Shown here: piece by piece, positions 35,964 through 44,627 of the stretch
How the letters are laid out: every line of letters starts with the position of its first letter
Position numbering within the stretch: the first letter of the stretch is position 1
DNA from: Clostridia bacterium
GTDB taxonomy: Bacteria > Bacillota > Clostridia > Oscillospirales > CAG-272
Length of the DNA: 64,000 nt
NCBI GenBank assembly: GCA_017482055.1
Contig: JAFUOH010000011.1
Location: forward strand, 1-64,000
Direction of reading: 5' to 3'
Notes under the pieces: generated by a model
The model's input: the letters and a program-made list of their open reading frames with translations, nothing else
Told to the model about the DNA's origin: nothing
Database searches by the model: none
Made by a program: the position numbers and the translations under genes

Positions 35964-35998
35964 GCTGCCCTCCGCTTTCGCGGATGGGCAGCGATTCT
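35964..35998. terminator. Bidirectional terminator between manA and the ATPase gene
   Basis: GCTGCCC plus TCCGC pair with GCGGA plus GGGCAGC around a short loop; TTCTTTT follows on the plus strand and seven T residues on the minus strand. Confidence 0.85.
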
Positions 35999-36022
35999 TT
36001 TATAATTATGTGCTCACTAAGA

Positions 36023-37138
36023 TTAGTGAAGGATGCACTTCTCGGTGTCTTTATCAAAGATATGGAGTCTGGAGATATCGAGAGCAACCTTGATGGAGTC
36101 GCCTGCTCTTGCGCTGGAACGAGAGGAAACGCGAGCGGTAAGGCTCTGCTCCTCGTCTGCAGCGAGGTACAGGAAGATCTCGTTACCCATAAGCTCGGTA
36201 ACGTCAACGTTGCAGGTGATAACGCTCTCAGCCATGCTGGAGAGATACATGGGCTCGTCGTGGATACACTCGGGACGCAGACCTGCGATAACTTCCTTAC
36301 CGATGTAATCCTTGAGATCCTCATTGTTAGCCTTATCTGCGGGAAGCTTGATGGAGTTGCCTGCGAACTCGATGTTAACGCCGTCGCCTGCCTTAACAAG
36401 CTTTGCGTTGATGAAGTTCATCTGAGGAGTTCCAATGAAGCCTGCAACGAAGATGTTGCAAGGATAATCGTAAAGGTTCTGAGGAGTATCTACCTGCTGG
36501 ATAAGACCGTCCTTCATAACAACGATACGGCTCGCCATGGTCATAGCCTCGACCTGGTCATGGGTAACGTAGATAAAGGTGGTACCGAGTCTCTTGTGGA
36601 GCTTGGTAAGCTCGGTTCTCATGGCAGCACGGAGCTTCGCGTCGAGGTTGGACAGCGGCTCGTCGAGAAGGAATACCTTAGGATCGCGGACGATCGCACG
36701 ACCGAGCGCAACACGCTGCTTCTGACCACCGGACAGAGCCTTCGGCTTTCTGTCGAGAAGGTGGGTAATGTCGAGGATACGAGCTGCTTCCTCAACCTTT
36801 CTCTTGATCTCTTCCTTGGGGGTCTTGCGGAGCTTAAGACCGAATGCCATGTTATCAAACACGGACATGTGCGGATACAGAGCGTAGTTCTGGAACACCA
36901 TCGCGATATCTCTGTCCTTCGGAGCTACGTCGTTAACGAGCTTGTCGCCGATGAAAAGCTCGCCCTCGGTGATCTCTTCAAGACCTGCGATCATACGAAG
37001 GGTGGTGGACTTACCGCAACCGGAAGGTCCGACGAAAATAATGAATTCCTTGTCCTTGATTTCAAGGCAGAAGTCGGATACAGCGGTAACGCCGCCCGGA
37101 TACTTCTTGTAAATGTGCTTCAGGGAAAGACTTGCCAT
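36023..37138 (-). CDS. Sugar ABC importer ATPase, MsmX/UgpC type
   Basis: The 371-residue ATPase has Walker A GPSGCGKST (about 37-45), the Q loop, signature LSGGQKQR (about 135), Walker B VFLLDEPLSNLD and a C-terminal TOBE-type regulatory domain of about 130 residues. These features define the CUT1 sugar ATPases (MalK, UgpC, MsmX). It stands alone, with AGGAGG before the ATG and terminators around it. In Bacillus MsmX is shared by several sugar importers that lack their own ATPase. The permease pairs at 2.1-4.1 kb and 9.3-11.2 kb and the binding lipoprotein at 40.2 kb have no ATPase, so a shared role is likely. Confidence 0.92.
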   Translation of the reverse strand: MASLSLKHIYKKYPGGVTAVSDFCLEIKDKEFIIFVGPSGCGKSTTLRMIAGLEEITEGELFIGDKLVNDVAPKDRDIAMVFQNYALYPHMSVFDNMAFGLKLRKTPKEEIKRKVEEAARILDITHLLDRKPKALSGGQKQRVALGRAIVRDPKVFLLDEPLSNLDAKLRAAMRTELTKLHKRLGTTFIYVTHDQVEAMTMASRIVVMKDGLIQQVDTPQNLYDYPCNIFVAGFIGTPQMNFINAKLVKAGDGVNIEFAGNSIKLPADKANNEDLKDYIGKEVIAGLRPECIHDEPMYLSSMAESVITCNVDVTELMGNEIFLYLAADEEQSLTARVSSRSSARAGDSIKVALDISRLHIFDKDTEKCILH

Positions 37139-37442
37139 TTTTAATTTCCTCCTAAGTATTTATAGAACGGCACCTGTGGTGTCGATTTCAATGCAGTCTA
37201 CTTCAACGTATAATATTGTACCAAATTTGAGTCTAAATTGGAAGAGCCCTTTTTCCCAAATTTTCATAGTATTATTTGTAGCAGATGCACAATCAAATGC
37301 CGTTATTTATTAATTTTCGGCAACATGGATTTAATTTAATTTTAATTTATTAAATTCCTATATCCTCCAAGCAGTCCGACAAGCGGCGCCGAAGGTCGAA
37401 ATTTTCGTCACCTTTGATAAAAATGCACAACGCTTTGCCGGC
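37139..37442. other. Intergenic region upstream of the ATPase gene
   Basis: No gene is seen. A weak minus-strand promoter candidate (TTCCAA at 37238-37243, TACAAT at 37215-37220, 17-base spacer) would give a leader of about 70 bases. The rest is AT-rich, with a run of TTAATTTAATTTTAATTTA near 37330. Confidence 0.4.
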
Positions 37443-38363
37443 TTACCCACGAGGAACCATTGAAATAATGTTGATATCTCCGGCCGCAATATCGACATCA
37501 ATAATATTCTCGGTCGGAACATCGTTATTTTCAAGATATCCGCCGTGATCTACTCCGTCAACTGTGATCTTTCCGACATTTGAAAAGAGCGACAGATTCG
37601 TAAGCCCGAGAATACCGTAACAGTTATAATTAAAATCGCCTGCCGTAAGACTCGCATCGACTTTACCGAACTGTGCCGTAGCATCGAGCGAACCGTTTTT
37701 TAACTCTGCCGCCAGCTTCGTGATATCACAGTCGTCAAGCTTCGCATCGCCGTCGGTGATGACCAGATTCAGCGCCGAGGTCGTGCTTACGTTTTCTGCT
37801 GCAAAATCGCCTGTACCGATGGTCACATTATAGTCGGTGGCTGTATCGCAGTCCTCAATGATCACATTTCCCGTTTCCGCCGTGCAGTCCACGATCTTAA
37901 CGGGATTTGCGTCGCACAGATAAATATTGACGATTTTCGGAAGTCCGCCAAGGTTATAATAGTTTACAAAGCCGCGAAGTCCTTTAAAGCTCATCGCCAG
38001 ACTCGCGATATTTGCCGGGCTTGAAAGATCGGTATTATTGTTCACCGTAAGTATACGGTTGGTGCTTGAAAACTCATACATTCCCTCGGAAAAATTGACA
38101 AGCTCGATGTACGGCTTTTCCGCTCCTCCGATGATGTTGATATCGGCTTCCTTTACATTAACGGTTATCCTGCCGATGCTGTCCTGACTGTAGTCGTATG
38201 TATATACATATCCCGAACCGTCCTCGGAAGCTTCGTCTGTCAAAACAATTCCCTCGGATGCGGCAAGCTGCTTTGCAACGCCTACTGTGGCAAAGCCTCC
38301 AATCACAAGCAATACGGACACAATTAAAAATATGATCGAGGTCGGTTTCACAGCTTGACACAC
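37443..38363 (-). CDS. DUF4097-like membrane-anchored beta-helix protein
   Basis: The 306-residue protein has one membrane helix at residues 8-30 and then a beta-rich extracytoplasmic part made of short repeating strands (for example NVIIEDCDTATDYNVTIGTG), as in DUF4097 'putative adhesin' proteins. It overlaps the preceding DUF1700-type gene by 16 bases. Such pairs usually belong to envelope-stress or PadR-controlled units in Firmicutes, but no PadR gene is present here. The function is unknown; a regulatory or sensing role with the DUF1700 partner is likely. Confidence 0.72.
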   Translation of the reverse strand: MCQAVKPTSIIFLIVSVLLVIGGFATVGVAKQLAASEGIVLTDEASEDGSGYVYTYDYSQDSIGRITVNVKEADINIIGGAEKPYIELVNFSEGMYEFSSTNRILTVNNNTDLSSPANIASLAMSFKGLRGFVNYYNLGGLPKIVNIYLCDANPVKIVDCTAETGNVIIEDCDTATDYNVTIGTGDFAAENVSTTSALNLVITDGDAKLDDCDITKLAAELKNGSLDATAQFGKVDASLTAGDFNYNCYGILGLTNLSLFSNVGKITVDGVDHGGYLENNDVPTENIIDVDIAAGDINIISMVPRG

Positions 38364-39229
38364 TCCTTTCTTAAGAAATTAAACAAATACTTGAGCTGTT
38401 TAAGAACAAACAGGAACAGCTTCCATAAAAGCCTCATAAGAAGCGGCACGAGTCTCACGGCAAAGTTATAGACAAGGATACCCGCAAACATGACCGCCCC
38501 TGCGACAATAACTCCGAGACCGATCTCATAAAGTCCCACAGGCACCGAGGTAAATAACTGTATGATACCGTATACGATTCCGACAAGCGAGACTGCAGCA
38601 CCGCCTGCTACAAGCGCCACAAGCGCCGCCACCGCGACCACAACGACCGCTGCCAGTCCGACCCACACCGCCGCAAAAGCGCCGACGATAAAAACAAACA
38701 GCGGAAGCGTGATGGGCAGACTGATTCCGAATAGTATCCAGAACATCTTACTGTTCTGCACAGGCTCCTCTGCAGTATAGTCGGGAAGGCGTGTGGGTTC
38801 ATCGGTAAATTCCACCGCATCCTGCATGTCTAGGGACGCCAGCTCCTCTGCGGGAATAAGCGCCTCATCTGACACAAGCTCAGCAGGCTCATATTCATCA
38901 GCCATACCTGCGATTTCGGTAATATCGGTGGTAACCGTGGGCTCCGCATCTATTTCCGGCTCCGTATCCTGCGCGCGAACCGTATCAACGGTCATGGTGC
39001 GCTCGGCGAGGCGGTTGATCTCATCATAGCGGTCAGAAACCTGCGCTGCGATATTGTCGGCGATAGCTTCTATATCCTCAAGCGCGCCTTGAGTCTGCGG
39101 GGATTCACTTACCATTCGATCATAGAAGCGGTCAAATCGCTCAATGTACGGTCGGATATCGGTATCCGATATATTCCGCTCATAAAGCGCCGCGGTCAGT
39201 TTGTCAAGAAAACTCTGTTTATCTGTCAT
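38348..39229 (-). CDS. DUF1700 (HAAS)-domain membrane protein
   Basis: The 293-residue protein has a helical HAAS-like domain at residues 1-75 (KQSFLDKLTAALYERNISD and the EDIEAIADNIAAQV helix), an acidic linker of about 75 residues, and four or five membrane helices (about 165-275) with unusually Ala/Val-rich stretches. A Phe/Leu/Lys-rich end follows. The HAAS domain is thought to bind partner regulators, for example in DUF1700-DUF4097-PadR systems. It is the first gene of a two-gene unit and is translationally coupled to the DUF4097-like gene. Confidence 0.75.
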   Translation of the reverse strand: MTDKQSFLDKLTAALYERNISDTDIRPYIERFDRFYDRMVSESPQTQGALEDIEAIADNIAAQVSDRYDEINRLAERTMTVDTVRAQDTEPEIDAEPTVTTDITEIAGMADEYEPAELVSDEALIPAEELASLDMQDAVEFTDEPTRLPDYTAEEPVQNSKMFWILFGISLPITLPLFVFIVGAFAAVWVGLAAVVVVAVAALVALVAGGAAVSLVGIVYGIIQLFTSVPVGLYEIGLGVIVAGAVMFAGILVYNFAVRLVPLLMRLLWKLFLFVLKQLKYLFNFLRKECVKL

Positions 39230-39418
39230 CGGTTATTATCATCCTCCATTATTTAAATTGGGGAAAAACGAGCTTCGCATAAAAAAATCCGTAAAAATTT
39301 TGAAAACAGTATATCTTTTATAACAAATCCGTGGTATAATATTAGATAATGCATACTGTCATGATGTCAAAAATACGGCCACACTACTATTCTACCAAAA
39401 AAGGGAGCAAAATGCAAT

Positions 39419-40066
39419 ATGAGAATGCGAAAAAAAAAGCACGGAGCCGAAAGAATTAACGCATGTTCCGAGTTTCTTATCCAAAATACGACAATTAATA
39501 CTGATAATGTAAACGAAATCTACGGATGCGATACCGCTCGCCCTCTGTGGCTGGAGATAGGCTGCGGTAAGGGCGCGTTTGTCAGCAAGCTTGCGGAACG
39601 AAATCCGGAGGTCAATCTCATAGCGCTGGAGCGCATAGCCGACGTCGCCATGCTGGCTATGGAGAGATGTAAAGCCGCTGAGCTTCCGAATGTACGTTTT
39701 ATCATCGGAGACATGGCAAAGCTGTGGGATATCTTCGAGGATCACACGGTTGACCGCATCTACTTAAACTTCTCCGATCCGTGGCCCAAGGCGGGACACG
39801 CCAAGCGTCGTCTGACACACAGAAACTTTCTTGCAGAATACCGTCGAATACTTAAGCCCGGCGGAGCGATCTTTTTCAAGACCGACAACCGCGACCTCTT
39901 CGACTTCTCCGTTGAAGAATTCCGTGACTGTGGCTTCCGCCTTGAAAATCTTACATACGATCTTCACGGCAGTGAATGGGCAAAAGACAACATAATGACC
40001 GAATACGAGAAGAATTTTTCCGAGAAGGGCTTCTCCATCAACCGCGTGGAAGCCTTTACGGAGTAA
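39419..40066 (+). CDS. trmB: tRNA (guanine-N7-)-methyltransferase
   Basis: The 215-residue SAM enzyme makes m7G46 in the variable loop of tRNA. The SAM-binding motif LEIGCGKGAF (about 45-54), the acidic ALERIADVA segment, the NFSDPWPKAGHAKRRL motif (about 117-133) and a C-terminal TEYEKNFSEKG tRNA-binding segment are all typical. The start at 39419 gives the usual basic MRMRKKKHG N-terminus. A TATAAT at 39335-39340 is the probable -10 box, with a poor -35. The gene stands alone. Confidence 0.93.
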   Translation: MRMRKKKHGAERINACSEFLIQNTTINTDNVNEIYGCDTARPLWLEIGCGKGAFVSKLAERNPEVNLIALERIADVAMLAMERCKAAELPNVRFIIGDMAKLWDIFEDHTVDRIYLNFSDPWPKAGHAKRRLTHRNFLAEYRRILKPGGAIFFKTDNRDLFDFSVEEFRDCGFRLENLTYDLHGSEWAKDNIMTEYEKNFSEKGFSINRVEAFTE

Positions 40067-40161
40067 CAAATTTTCTTCATTACATTTTGTTTTGACGCAG
40101 CTTTGATCGATTTTGTTCCCGTTTGTTTGGGTATTTATTATTTTTTTCGGAGATCTTTCCA

Positions 40162-41664
40162 ATGAATAAAAAGCTTTTACGTTCCGTCGGCATCACCTTA
40201 CTGCTTTCCCTGACGCTCACCGCCGAGACCTCATGCGGACTGATCGTCTTTAACACGGGCGAGGATACATCCGCCGAGCCGATCACAGAGAGTACCGACA
40301 CGACTGCACCGGATACCACAGTCGCAGAGAATACCACTGTGGCAGATGAGACTACCGCAGCACCCGATCCGTCAGCCGAAGCTCGTGAGCGCCTCAGCGC
40401 ACTTCCCGATCGCGATCTCAGCTCTACAGCGGTCATCGTTGCAACGGTTGACGATACAACGATCTGTCCCATTGATTCAGAGAATCCCGTTATTATGGCG
40501 CGAGCCGACAGCAAGCGTGCTGTGGAAGAAAAATACAACACCACCGTCATCGCAAGCCTCACCGATGCAGCTTCCATGCTGAACGCCGCACGCCAGGCAT
40601 ATAATACCGACATGTATTATGCCGATCTGCTTGCGATACCGCAGTCCATGCTCGGAGCCTTCTATGCCGAAGGTATTCTTGCCAACCTTTACAGTCTGCC
40701 GCACGTTGATTTTGATGCCCCCTATTACGACCGTGATATAAATTCCGCCGCCGTGGCGGGAAGCGGACTTTACGCCATCTCTGGAGCCGCCAATTTCAAT
40801 CCCGATTATCTGAACTGTGTGTATTTTAACCGTTCCATTGTAGAGCAGTTTGTTGGAGAGGATCTTTACGCCCTTGTAAACGACGGCAAATGGACCTGGG
40901 ACAAGTTCGCCGAATATTCAAAGACCGTTGATGCGGTTGACAGCATACACGGTCACGGCTCCACTGCAGTGCTTGAGGATTATATTGATATCGCCGTATC
41001 CTCACAGGGACTTTCCTATGTAAATAATACCGCAAACATGGTTCCGACGGTAAACTATCTTGATAACTCCGCTTTTACTCCCGCGAAAACCATAGTTGAC
41101 AAGCTTTATTCTCTGCTCTACACCGACAACTCCTTTGTAAGCTCCTCCGCCGCCGAGCTTCGAGAGCTGTTTCTTACCGATACGCTTATGTTCATGACCG
41201 ACAGGCTGTATGTTATGGAATGGATCGCCAACAGCAGCGTAAATTGGGGGATTCTTCCGCTTCCGAAATATGACGAGTCGCAGGCGGAGTACCTCTCGCC
41301 TCTTCCGGATGAGGCGCCGGTGTTCTGCGTACTCAAAAATACCGCAAGCTACGAGACCTCGGGGCTTATTCTCGAAGCGCTCAACGCAGCATCCTTTGAG
41401 TACGTGACCGATGCCTATATAAACGAGCGTATCGACTATATTCTCCGCGACAACGGCTCCATTCACATGCTTGAGACGATATGCGGCAGTGCTACCACCG
41501 ATTTTGCTCATATGTACGCATCCGGCATGTCAAACCTTGAAAACGCCACCTACGGCGCAGTGTATAAAGCAGTCACCACACGTTCCACCCTTGACTCGCT
41601 TTACAGAGGCTATAAAAATGCTGCCAACCGCACATTGGCATCAAAGATCAAGGTGTACGGGTGA
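40162..41664 (+). CDS. Orphan solute-binding lipoprotein (family 1)
   Basis: The 500-residue protein starts at an ATG with CGGAG 9 bases upstream. Residues 1-25 form a signal sequence with a Cys after ETS; this lipobox is non-canonical because position -3 is Glu. A Thr/Asp/Glu-rich linker (about 33-75) follows, then a type 1 binding-protein fold: WTWDKFAEYSKTVDAVD is the usual hinge region, and VNWGILPLPKYDES the usual strand. No permease or ATPase gene is adjacent. It could feed permeases elsewhere in the genome or act as a sensor. The ligand is likely a carbohydrate. Confidence 0.82.
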   Translation: MNKKLLRSVGITLLLSLTLTAETSCGLIVFNTGEDTSAEPITESTDTTAPDTTVAENTTVADETTAAPDPSAEARERLSALPDRDLSSTAVIVATVDDTTICPIDSENPVIMARADSKRAVEEKYNTTVIASLTDAASMLNAARQAYNTDMYYADLLAIPQSMLGAFYAEGILANLYSLPHVDFDAPYYDRDINSAAVAGSGLYAISGAANFNPDYLNCVYFNRSIVEQFVGEDLYALVNDGKWTWDKFAEYSKTVDAVDSIHGHGSTAVLEDYIDIAVSSQGLSYVNNTANMVPTVNYLDNSAFTPAKTIVDKLYSLLYTDNSFVSSSAAELRELFLTDTLMFMTDRLYVMEWIANSSVNWGILPLPKYDESQAEYLSPLPDEAPVFCVLKNTASYETSGLILEALNAASFEYVTDAYINERIDYILRDNGSIHMLETICGSATTDFAHMYASGMSNLENATYGAVYKAVTTRSTLDSLYRGYKNAANRTLASKIKVYG

Positions 41665-41709
41665 GTTTATATAGAAATTCGACCTGATTATGTCCATTGG
41701 TTTATATTT

Positions 41710-41752
41710 TCGCACACACTTCCGAACATTCGGCGGTGTGTGCGATATTTTT
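41710..41752 (+). terminator. Terminator of the orphan binding-protein gene
   Basis: TCGCACACAC and GTGTGTGCGA form a 10-bp stem with an inner CGAA/CGG loop structure, followed by TATTTTT. Confidence 0.85.
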
Positions 41753-41904
41753 GTGCGGCGAGAGTTTATAAAATCGCTCACAAGCGTGCCAAAACCTTCA
41801 GAAAAGCAACCGATCCTAAATCTGTTTGTGCGTTTTGTATGTTTATTGTAGTAATCCCGAGCCGAATTTTAACATTTTGCACATCACATCGGCAATTTCT
41901 CACC

Positions 41905-41933
41905 TTGACTCAGAAAAAATCTCATGGTATAAT
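41905..41933 (+). promoter_or_regulatory. Promoter of the oxidoreductase cluster
   Basis: TTGACT (41905-41910) and TATAAT (41928-41933) are 17 bases apart, about 43 bases before the first gene. Confidence 0.8.
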
Positions 41934-41975
41934 TACTGTACCGACTTTATGAAATCAAGAAAGGATACTGCCATT

Positions 41976-42974
41976 ATGAAAGCTATATTCATGTCAAAAA
42001 GCAGAAAAAACCTTGAAAATGTCTATACCCCCGCCACACGCGAAAAGCTTTGTGAAAAGTTTGAGTTTTTCGAACCGTTATGCGACCTTGCCGAGCTGGA
42101 TGCCCGTGCCAACGAGCTGTGTGAGGTCGAGGTGATATTCTCCACCTGGGGAATGTTCTCCCTCACAAGTGAACAGATCGCAAAGTATCTGCCAAAGCTA
42201 AAGTCCGTTTACTATGGCGCGGGCACGGTGCAGGCATTCGCCCGTCCCTTTATCGAAGCAGGCATTGCTGTGCATAGTGCATGGGCGGCAAACGCCGTTC
42301 CCGTGGCAGAGTTTACCGTAGCACAGATAATTCTTGCAAACAAAGGTTACTTTCAGCGATTCCATCGTCCGTCAAACGGAACATGGATAAATCGCACCGC
42401 TGTAATTCCATGTCCCGGAAATTACAATAACAAGATCGGTCTCATCGGTATCGGAATGATCGGCTCGCTTGTGGCAAAAATGCTGCAGTCCTACAAATTC
42501 GAGGTACTGGCATTCGACCCGTTTCTGTCAGCCGAGCGTGCAAAGGAGCTTAATGTTGAGATCACCTCTCTGGAGCGCATCTTCTCGGAGTGTACAGTCA
42601 TCTCAAATCATCTTGCCAACAATCCACAGACCGTCGGAATGCTTAACGGCAAGCTGTTCGATCTGATGCAGAAGAATGCGGTATTCATCAATACCGGCAG
42701 AGGCGCACAGGTAGTGGAAGACGATCTCATCGCCGCCATGATCGCCGAGCCTCAGCGAGTGGCACTCCTTGATGTTACCCTTCCCGAACCGCCGGAGCCC
42801 GACAGCAAGCTCTATACCCTTGACAATGTAATCCTCTCTCCTCACATTGCAGGCTCGCTCGGGAACGAGGTCTCGCGCATGGGCGAATACATGTGCGAGG
42901 AATGCCTCCGAGTGATGGATGGCGATGCTCCCAAGTGGCAAGTATCGCTGAAAATGCTCGAAACCATGGCGTGA
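41976..42974 (+). CDS. D-isomer specific 2-hydroxyacid dehydrogenase family protein
   Basis: The 332-residue protein starts at 41976 behind AAAGGA. The NAD-binding motif GLIGIGMIGSLVAK lies near residue 150, and the catalytic Arg is in INTGRGAQV (about 234). The usual catalytic His is in LSPHIAGS, while the acid residue is expected in DVTLPEPPEP. The family reduces 2-keto acids or oxidises D-2-hydroxy acids with NAD(H); the substrate-binding N-terminal half is divergent, so the substrate is unknown. It opens a cluster with an old-yellow-enzyme-like flavoprotein, an SDR and an FAD protein, which suggests stepwise redox conversion of an organic acid or sugar acid. Confidence 0.85.
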   Translation: MKAIFMSKSRKNLENVYTPATREKLCEKFEFFEPLCDLAELDARANELCEVEVIFSTWGMFSLTSEQIAKYLPKLKSVYYGAGTVQAFARPFIEAGIAVHSAWAANAVPVAEFTVAQIILANKGYFQRFHRPSNGTWINRTAVIPCPGNYNNKIGLIGIGMIGSLVAKMLQSYKFEVLAFDPFLSAERAKELNVEITSLERIFSECTVISNHLANNPQTVGMLNGKLFDLMQKNAVFINTGRGAQVVEDDLIAAMIAEPQRVALLDVTLPEPPEPDSKLYTLDNVILSPHIAGSLGNEVSRMGEYMCEECLRVMDGDAPKWQVSLKMLETMA

Positions 42975-43019
42975 TGCCGCTATCTGAGTCCACAATATTA
43001 TCAATAAGGAGTATAATAT

Positions 43020-44333
43020 ATGCCGTTTGAGTTTAAATATCAGTCGCTTGACGACGTTAAAGCCGATGCGGCGGTGCTGGGGCTGGACCTGCCTTTTTCC
43101 GCGGATCTTTCCTGCCTTGCAAAGCCGATATGCGTTAAGGGTGATAATATCACTTTAAAAAATGCGGTCGCCATTCATCCCATGGAGGGCTTCGACAGCA
43201 CCCCGAACGGTGCGCCGAGTGAGCTCACCCGCCGCCGCTATTTGAGATTCGCAAACAGTGATGCCGGGCTTTATTGGTTCGAAGCCGTGGCGATCTCTCA
43301 TGAGTCCCGCTCCAATGCCCGTCAGCTTTGGATAAACCGCGATAACGTTGATGAATACAAAAAGCTCGTGGACGAGCTTCATAGGATAACGGATGGTGCA
43401 CCTGTTATTTGTCAGCTCACCCATTCAGGGCGTTTTTCACGTCCTGAGAATCTTCCCGCACCAATAATCGCTTATCATAATCCCATATTAAATCGCCCGT
43501 TTAATATTCCCGCCGAACACAAGGTCGTGACGGATGAATATCTCGACACGCTTGTACCTCAGTATGTGGAAGCCGCCAAGCTCGCATATGAGGCGGGCTT
43601 TGACGGTGTGGACATCAAGGCTTGTCACCGTTATCTTTTAAGCGAACTGCTGTCCGCGTTTACACGCGAGGGCAAGTATGGCGGCAGCTTCGAAAACCGA
43701 ACACGTCTTTACCGCGACATTATTGCCGCTGTGAAAGCAGAGCTTGGAAACAAGCTCATCGTGGCTACACGCCTCGGTGTACATGATGCCATCGGTTACC
43801 CATACGGCTTCTGTGATGACCGTGAAAAGCCCGAAAATTTCGCCCCCGACGAAGCGATACGCTTGATCGACGACATTCACAAGCTTGGCGTAAATCTCAT
43901 CAACATAACCATGGGCACGCCCTATTTTAACCCACATGTAAACCGTCCCTACTGCAAGGGCGGTTACGAGCCTCCGGAGCACCCGCTTGTGGGAGTTGCA
44001 CGCATGCTTGACGGTGCGGCACTGCTTACAAAGGAATTTCCCGACATCACCTTCATAGGTACGGGCTACACCTTTCTGCGACAGTTTGCGCCTTACCTTG
44101 CGGCAGGAGCCGTCGGAAGCGGCATGATCTCCGCCGCAGGCTTCGGACGTATGGCGTTCGCCTATGACGGATTCGCTAAAGATCTTATGGCAGGTGAAAT
44201 GAAGCCTAACAAATGCTGTGTTACCTGCGGCAAGTGTACCGAGCTCATGCGTGCCTACACCACAACAGGCTGCCCTGTACGCGACAGCGAGGTATACGCG
44301 CCCATCTACAAAGCCGCGTGCGCGAATAAGTGA
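43020..44333 (+). CDS. NADH:flavin oxidoreductase, old yellow enzyme family, with Fe-S motif
   Basis: The 437-residue FMN protein has the OYE barrel: AIHPMEGFDS near the FMN site, VICQLTHSGRFS (about 127), AGFDGVDIKACHRYLLSELL (the substrate His region, about 197) and the phosphate-binding GSGMISAAGFGR. Near the C-terminus CVTCGKC plus a Cys 12 residues later fits the C-x2-C-x2-C-x11-C pattern of the 4Fe-4S cluster in 2,4-dienoyl-CoA reductase-type members. The second flavin/pyridine-nucleotide domain of those enzymes is missing, so electrons must come from a partner. The FAD protein at 45380-47368 or an NADH-dependent route are candidates. Start has AAGGAG. Confidence 0.87.
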   Translation: MPFEFKYQSLDDVKADAAVLGLDLPFSADLSCLAKPICVKGDNITLKNAVAIHPMEGFDSTPNGAPSELTRRRYLRFANSDAGLYWFEAVAISHESRSNARQLWINRDNVDEYKKLVDELHRITDGAPVICQLTHSGRFSRPENLPAPIIAYHNPILNRPFNIPAEHKVVTDEYLDTLVPQYVEAAKLAYEAGFDGVDIKACHRYLLSELLSAFTREGKYGGSFENRTRLYRDIIAAVKAELGNKLIVATRLGVHDAIGYPYGFCDDREKPENFAPDEAIRLIDDIHKLGVNLINITMGTPYFNPHVNRPYCKGGYEPPEHPLVGVARMLDGAALLTKEFPDITFIGTGYTFLRQFAPYLAAGAVGSGMISAAGFGRMAFAYDGFAKDLMAGEMKPNKCCVTCGKCTELMRAYTTTGCPVRDSEVYAPIYKAACANK

Positions 44334-44338
44334 AGCGA

Positions 44339-44593
44339 TAAATAATCGTTTATCGTCCCATTGTAGAGGTGCCGGTAGCCGAGCCAAGGGGGGGAGTGCA
44401 GCAGTTGCAAAGCAACTGCATAGAGTTCGCCAAAGGCGAACTCCGAAGCAGGTCGGCTTTGCCGACCTGCTGGGGAACCCTTCGGATCGGCGTTTGAGAG
44501 CAGATGGTTCCCCCCCTCTGCCCGCGCCGCCCGGAGGGCGACACGGAACGCGGGGTGTGGGGCAGCCGCCCCACGCATATAAACGATAATTTA
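44339..44593. repeat. Hairpin-rich TA-flanked element, copy 2 (255 bp, expanded)
   Basis: The terminal repeats TAAATAATCGTTTA and TAAACGATAATTTA and the GC-rich right half match copies 1 and 3. The left half is replaced by extra hairpins: GCAGTTGC-AAA-GCAACTGC (44401-44419), GAGTTCGCC-AAA-GGCGAACTC (44423-44443) and AGCAGGTCGGC-TTT-GCCGACCTGCT (44447-44471), then GGGGAACC/GGTTCCCC (44472-44513). It lies between two genes of one operon, starting 5 bases after a stop codon, and must be transcribed. No T run follows, so it should not terminate strongly. No protein is encoded. Confidence 0.85.
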
Positions 44594-44627
44594 CCGAATC
44601 AATATTGTATACAAGGAGAATAAAGCT

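Larger units (their letters stand above)
41665..41975. other. Intergenic region with terminator and promoter
   Basis: No gene is seen. The stretch contains the terminator of the binding-protein gene (41710-41752) and the promoter of the oxidoreductase cluster (41905-41933). The 150 bases between them show nothing further. Confidence 0.7.

Noticed and set aside
35984..37144. Plus-strand open frame of 386 codons
   Set aside because: It mirrors the ATPase gene on the opposite strand, including Walker motifs of the real gene.
44401..44471. CRISPR-like array
   Set aside because: The units are self-complementary hairpins with different stems, not equal direct repeats with spacers.
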